DNA from: an uncultured Aureispira sp. | GTDB taxonomy: Bacteria; Bacteroidota; Bacteroidia; Chitinophagales; Saprospiraceae | Assembly (NCBI GenBank): GCA_905480075.1 | Contig: CAJQOX010000050.1 | Span: forward strand, 1 to 38,050 | DNA length: 38,050 nucleotides | Direction: 5' to 3' | Shown here: positions 35,436 through 38,050 of the stretch, piece by piece | Layout: each line of letters begins with the position of its first letter | How positions within the stretch are numbered: position 1 is the first letter of the stretch | Notes under the pieces: model-generated | Databases searched by the model: none | What the model saw: only the letters and a program-made list of their open reading frames with translations | Told to the model about the DNA's origin: nothing | Position numbers and translations under genes: made by a program

Positions 35436-36062
35436 TCAATGTTTTTCCCATAATTTCACTCCTGCCATAATTTTTATATCGACATCATTTTCAGCAGGCG
35501 GAATCGGACAGGAATATTTACTGTTGTAGGCACAATAAGGATTGTAAGCCTTATTGAAATCGATTAGAACTTCATTCCCTTCGGGAATTTTTAAATCTAT
35601 GTATCGACCGCCACCATAACTTTCATTTCCATTCGATGCATCGGTAAAGGGAAGAAAAAGATAGTCCTTATATTTCTCTTTCTCAATTAGTTTAATATTC
35701 TGATAGAGGTTCAGTTTGTATTTCTTTCCTGATAATTTAAAGGACAATACACCGTATTTTCTGTATTCAGGGGCCCTGTCTGTAGTGGTTTTCATTTTGA
35801 ATACTTCCGAAGATTGTTTTTTGAATGTGGCAGGTACTCTGAACTCAGGATTAATATCAAAATATTCCAAGGCTGAAAAAACGAGGCGGTCCTCTTCCTT
35901 AAGCGGAGATTCGAGGCTGTCTTTATATTCCTGATTCATTTTATTCTGAAAGGCTGTAATTTCTTTTTTATGCTCTTCATGTGAAGATATTTCAAGGGTG
36001 GATACTGTAGCACAGGAAACCACAAAACAGCTCAGAAGGCTTAAAAGACGTATCATCTCCAT
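35436..36062 (-). CDS. DUF1684 family lipoprotein
   Basis: A 208-residue protein with a lipoprotein signal (SCFVVSC, Cys near 17). The rest matches DUF1684: FQNKMNQEYKDSLESPLKEEDR, FRVPATFKK, YGVLSFKLSGKKYKLNLYQ, LFLPFTDASNGNESYGGGRYIDL, and the strongly conserved DFNKAYNPYCAYNSKYSCPIPP followed by AGVKLWEK. The NPYCAY and CPIPP motifs suggest a conserved binding or catalytic site, but the family's function is unknown to me. It starts 14 bases after the DUF5683 gene and is the last of the minus-strand run coming from the PorP/SprF gene. Confidence 0.88.
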   Translation of the reverse strand: MEMIRLLSLLSCFVVSCATVSTLEISSHEEHKKEITAFQNKMNQEYKDSLESPLKEEDRLVFSALEYFDINPEFRVPATFKKQSSEVFKMKTTTDRAPEYRKYGVLSFKLSGKKYKLNLYQNIKLIEKEKYKDYLFLPFTDASNGNESYGGGRYIDLKIPEGNEVLIDFNKAYNPYCAYNSKYSCPIPPAENDVDIKIMAGVKLWEKH

Positions 36063-36076
36063 ATAATTTATAATTG

Positions 36077-36757
36077 TTAAAAGTCTATCGGCAAAGATAT
36101 TTTTTTATCTGTTTTGGCTTGAAATGAAAGACCAACAGAAGGTACAAAGGTTCTTGCAGAAAAATCATAATCCACTTTCGGTCGGACAGACAATGACAGG
36201 TCATCACTGATATCGAAATGCATGAGGTGTGCATCCACAAAGGCATCTATAATAGTAAGGCCCCAAAACAAGGTAAGACTCAACACAAAAATTTCAGAAT
36301 TTGAACGGGCATTGTCCCGGTAGATTTTCAGTGTGGATTCCGAAGCTAAAGAATCCTGAGGGCAAACATAATTTGTATTCGGATCAGAATCCACTAAATG
36401 CAGGTAGGCTTTGCGATAACAGCCATATTCAATATAGCTGCTTACTGTAAAATATCCCAAGGTCCCGAAACCCGCATAAACTATAGGCAATTTCCAAAAT
36501 CTGCGATTATAGATTTGTCCACCCCCCGGAATCAATCCTAAGAGACTCGCTGTTTTCGGATTGTGATTGGCAGGGAGCGTGGCAAGGAATTTTTTTCGAC
36601 GAGCTTCTTTTCGAATTTTCCTTTTTGTTTCCATATCCTGAGGTATAAGGAGGGAATTTTGAGTGGAATCTTTTTGAGCATAACAATTGGTGGTTAAGAT
36701 GAATAAAAGACCACAAAGAGTAGTGATTGTGATTATCTTATATTTTAATATGTGCAT
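36077..36757 (-). CDS. DUF5683 domain membrane protein
   Basis: The ATG at 36757 gives 226 residues and a good signal peptide (YKIITITTLCGLLF...CYAQ); an ATG 66 bases further up would precede it with an unlikely charged leader and is rejected. Residues about 60-200 match DUF5683: NHNPKTASLLGLIPGGGQIYNRRFWKLPIVYAGFG, a helix, then IYRDNARSNSE and WGLTIIDAFVDAHLMHFD. Membrane helices lie at about 85-110 and 162-185. The GGGQIYN motif is a hallmark. DUF5683 genes often lie near parB and dapB in Bacteroidota; that context is absent here, so this may be a second family member. Function unknown. Confidence 0.87.
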   Translation of the reverse strand: MHILKYKIITITTLCGLLFILTTNCYAQKDSTQNSLLIPQDMETKRKIRKEARRKKFLATLPANHNPKTASLLGLIPGGGQIYNRRFWKLPIVYAGFGTLGYFTVSSYIEYGCYRKAYLHLVDSDPNTNYVCPQDSLASESTLKIYRDNARSNSEIFVLSLTLFWGLTIIDAFVDAHLMHFDISDDLSLSVRPKVDYDFSARTFVPSVGLSFQAKTDKKISLPIDF

Positions 36758-36877
36758 ATTTAATTGCAGGTCTGAAGTAGTTATTTGCCGGTCATTAATC
36801 TTTCTGAGCTCTGAGAAATGCAAACTGTTCCCACAAAATAACGAAAAAAAACCTTAGGAACACTAAATTAACAGACT

Positions 36878-37573
36878 TTAACCGGATTTTCTGATTGTGT
36901 CTGATAGCTTCATAGCAGCATAAGACTGATATAACATGCAGATAATTTCGGCATAAACAACTACTTTTTGTGCGACGGCCTGAAAGAACAAGGCTTCATT
37001 CGATTGCCAGGCATTGCTTGCACAAAACATAATGATGATCTGAACAAGAAGAATAATTGCAAAAACAGCCAATGCAAAAGCATAACGGTTAGGGTAAGTC
37101 TTCTCCTTAAATATGGACAATGTATAAAATAATGTCATTGCCAGAAAGGCGAGAAACCCTACTCTTACATAAAATCGGTGCCCCCAATAATCTACATTCC
37201 AGGGTACATGACCAATACCAATATAACTCAGCCCGGCCAAAACACCAAATATCATTGTTATTAGGGCTAGACTTTTTGACCCTTTATCTTTAAACAAACC
37301 GGGTAAGGCAATAAAGAAAAGAACAATACAAATTCCACTTATTGTTAAAGTAGTTTTAAAGATAAGATGACAGACTTTATTTGTTGTCCCGTCGAAGGTG
37401 TGTGTTCTGCCCAAATCACTGAAAAAATTATAAAAAAAGGAATACTGTTCCAGATTGGGTTCATGTATAGTTCCTCCGGGGTACAGAAAGATTGCAGTAG
37501 TGGTAAGAATAAAAAACTGTATTGCACCAAAAAATCCGGCTCTGATAAAACGATGTTGCCACAAAGGGCTCAT
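36878..37573 (-). CDS. Six-helix membrane protein, DUF998-like
   Basis: A 231-residue integral membrane protein with six hydrophobic helices at about 9-32, 66-92, 96-120, 130-150, 160-185 and 195-220. The first loop (YSFFYNFFSDLGRTHTFDGTTN) resembles the FLSDLG...G..N element of DUF998/Frag1-type proteins. No catalytic motif is evident. It starts 47 bases after the PorP/SprF gene and is followed by a 120-base gap before the DUF5683 gene. Family assignment is tentative and function unknown. Confidence 0.75.
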   Translation of the reverse strand: MSPLWQHRFIRAGFFGAIQFFILTTTAIFLYPGGTIHEPNLEQYSFFYNFFSDLGRTHTFDGTTNKVCHLIFKTTLTISGICIVLFFIALPGLFKDKGSKSLALITMIFGVLAGLSYIGIGHVPWNVDYWGHRFYVRVGFLAFLAMTLFYTLSIFKEKTYPNRYAFALAVFAIILLVQIIIMFCASNAWQSNEALFFQAVAQKVVVYAEIICMLYQSYAAMKLSDTIRKSG

Positions 37574-37620
37574 TGAACTTAATTTTTAAATAATTAAAAA
37601 GATTATTATCAATTCAGATA

Positions 37621-38050
37621 TTACTCCACAGGCTTCTTTTTCTTACCACTTTTGTCTGCTACAATATCCACCCCTACTGTTACCTCGTGTGTACCTGAAT
37701 TATATTGTTGTAATGAGGAGGCAGAAAATTCGTAGGAATATCCCAGATAAACTAACTTATTGACCTTAAAAGCAATGAAAACCGCAAAATCCATGGTGGT
37801 CCGGTAGGTAAGTCCTGCAAATATCTGTTCATCGAGCAATCCGAGTTTGATATTGATATCAAACTGCGGCGGGGCAGCCTGCACCATTCTGAAATAAGCG
37901 GAAGGAGTGAGGGTAAACTTTCCGAGGTCGAAACGATAGCCTCCCATTGCCTGATACTGCCGGTAAAGCTTTGCCTCCGAGTCGCGGTTTTCTTCTCCGA
38001 AGTTGAGTTGCCACTGTATCAGATTGATGACGGAAACACCGGCAAAAAGA
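37621..38050 (-). CDS. PorP/SprF-family T9SS membrane protein, 3' part (5' cut by window)
   Basis: The frame stays open to the window edge, so the gene continues past 38050. The visible 142 residues are the C-terminal half of a roughly 300-residue family: beta-strand repeats such as FAGVSVINLIQWQ, GGYRFDLGKFTLTPSAYFRM, FDINIKLGLLDEQIFAGLTYRT, and VYLGYSYEFSASSLQQYNSGTHEVTVGVDI. These match PorP/SprF (TIGR03519), outer-membrane proteins needed in T9SS, which often sit near large gliding or adhesin genes and may help anchor their products. A basic tail (KSGKKKKPVE) ends it. It heads the minus-strand run to 35436. Its upstream partner, often a large CTD protein, lies outside the window. Confidence 0.9.
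   Translation of the reverse strand, partial: LFAGVSVINLIQWQLNFGEENRDSEAKLYRQYQAMGGYRFDLGKFTLTPSAYFRMVQAAPPQFDINIKLGLLDEQIFAGLTYRTTMDFAVFIAFKVNKLVYLGYSYEFSASSLQQYNSGTHEVTVGVDIVADKSGKKKKPVE

Noticed and set aside
35417-35440. Inverted repeat ATTGATA/TATCAAT between convergent genes
   Set aside because: Only seven A/T-rich pairs and it overlaps the stop codon of the DUF1684 gene; too weak to call a terminator.
1-38050. Search for tRNA, rRNA, CRISPR, insertion sequences and phage genes
   Set aside because: No cloverleaf-like tRNA with a conserved T-loop, no rRNA segment, no regularly spaced repeats, and no transposase, integrase or capsid-like protein was seen by eye.

Overview
The window is AT-rich chromosomal DNA from a member of the Bacteroidota. 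The evidence is a SusC/SusD outer-membrane pair, a PorP/SprF-family protein, two secreted enzymes ending in type IX secretion (T9SS) sorting domains, many Bacteroidota-type lipoproteins, a bacillithiol-pathway gene (bshC), and promoters of the TTTG / TAnnTTTG kind instead of E. coli-type -35/-10 boxes. Which order or family it belongs to cannot be fixed from this window. No rRNA, tRNA, CRISPR array, phage or intact insertion sequence was seen.

Layout. 1-3535: the 3' end of a SusC-like TonB-dependent transporter and its SusD-like lipoprotein, closed by a terminator. 3930-8446: two convergent proteases, a lipoprotein oligopeptidase B-like S9 peptidase and a T9SS-exported subtilase, separated by a shared terminator. 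8724-11461: a membrane Fe-S oxidoreductase of the heterodisulfide-reductase type, then a protein with two degenerate thioredoxin folds. 11592-13177 (minus): a small acidic protein and an OmpA-family protein. 13470-18098: an EEP-superfamily phosphodiesterase/nuclease, a T9SS-exported sulfatase (minus), a divergent small Cys-rich lipoprotein and a DUF6794-like secreted protein. 18227-26126 (minus): a run of six genes read as CRTAC1-like FG-GAP/UnbV lipoprotein, DUF1415, bshC, an unknown secreted protein, an alpha/beta hydrolase and a DUF962/Mpo1-like protein. 26810-29737: two adjacent secreted paralogues built from a repeated domain that I do not recognise. 29790-34156 (minus): an MBOAT acyltransferase, an AlgX/AlgJ-like SGNH protein and an MpaB-type oxygenase. 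34621-35394: a YdcF-like lipoprotein. 35436-38050 (minus): a PorP/SprF protein (cut by the window end), a six-helix membrane protein, a DUF5683 protein and a DUF1684 lipoprotein.

How the parts work together. Most products act at the cell envelope. SusC/SusD import, an exported peptidase, a T9SS subtilase and a T9SS sulfatase fit a cell that degrades proteins and sulfated compounds outside or at its surface. The MBOAT and AlgX-like genes look like a two-gene module for O-acetylating an extracellular polysaccharide.

The most novel content is the paralogue pair at 26810-29737. Each protein carries two copies of an approximately 110-residue domain, one on either side of a charged helical linker. 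A pair of cysteines is present in three copies and jointly absent in the fourth. A terminator-like hairpin lies between the two genes.
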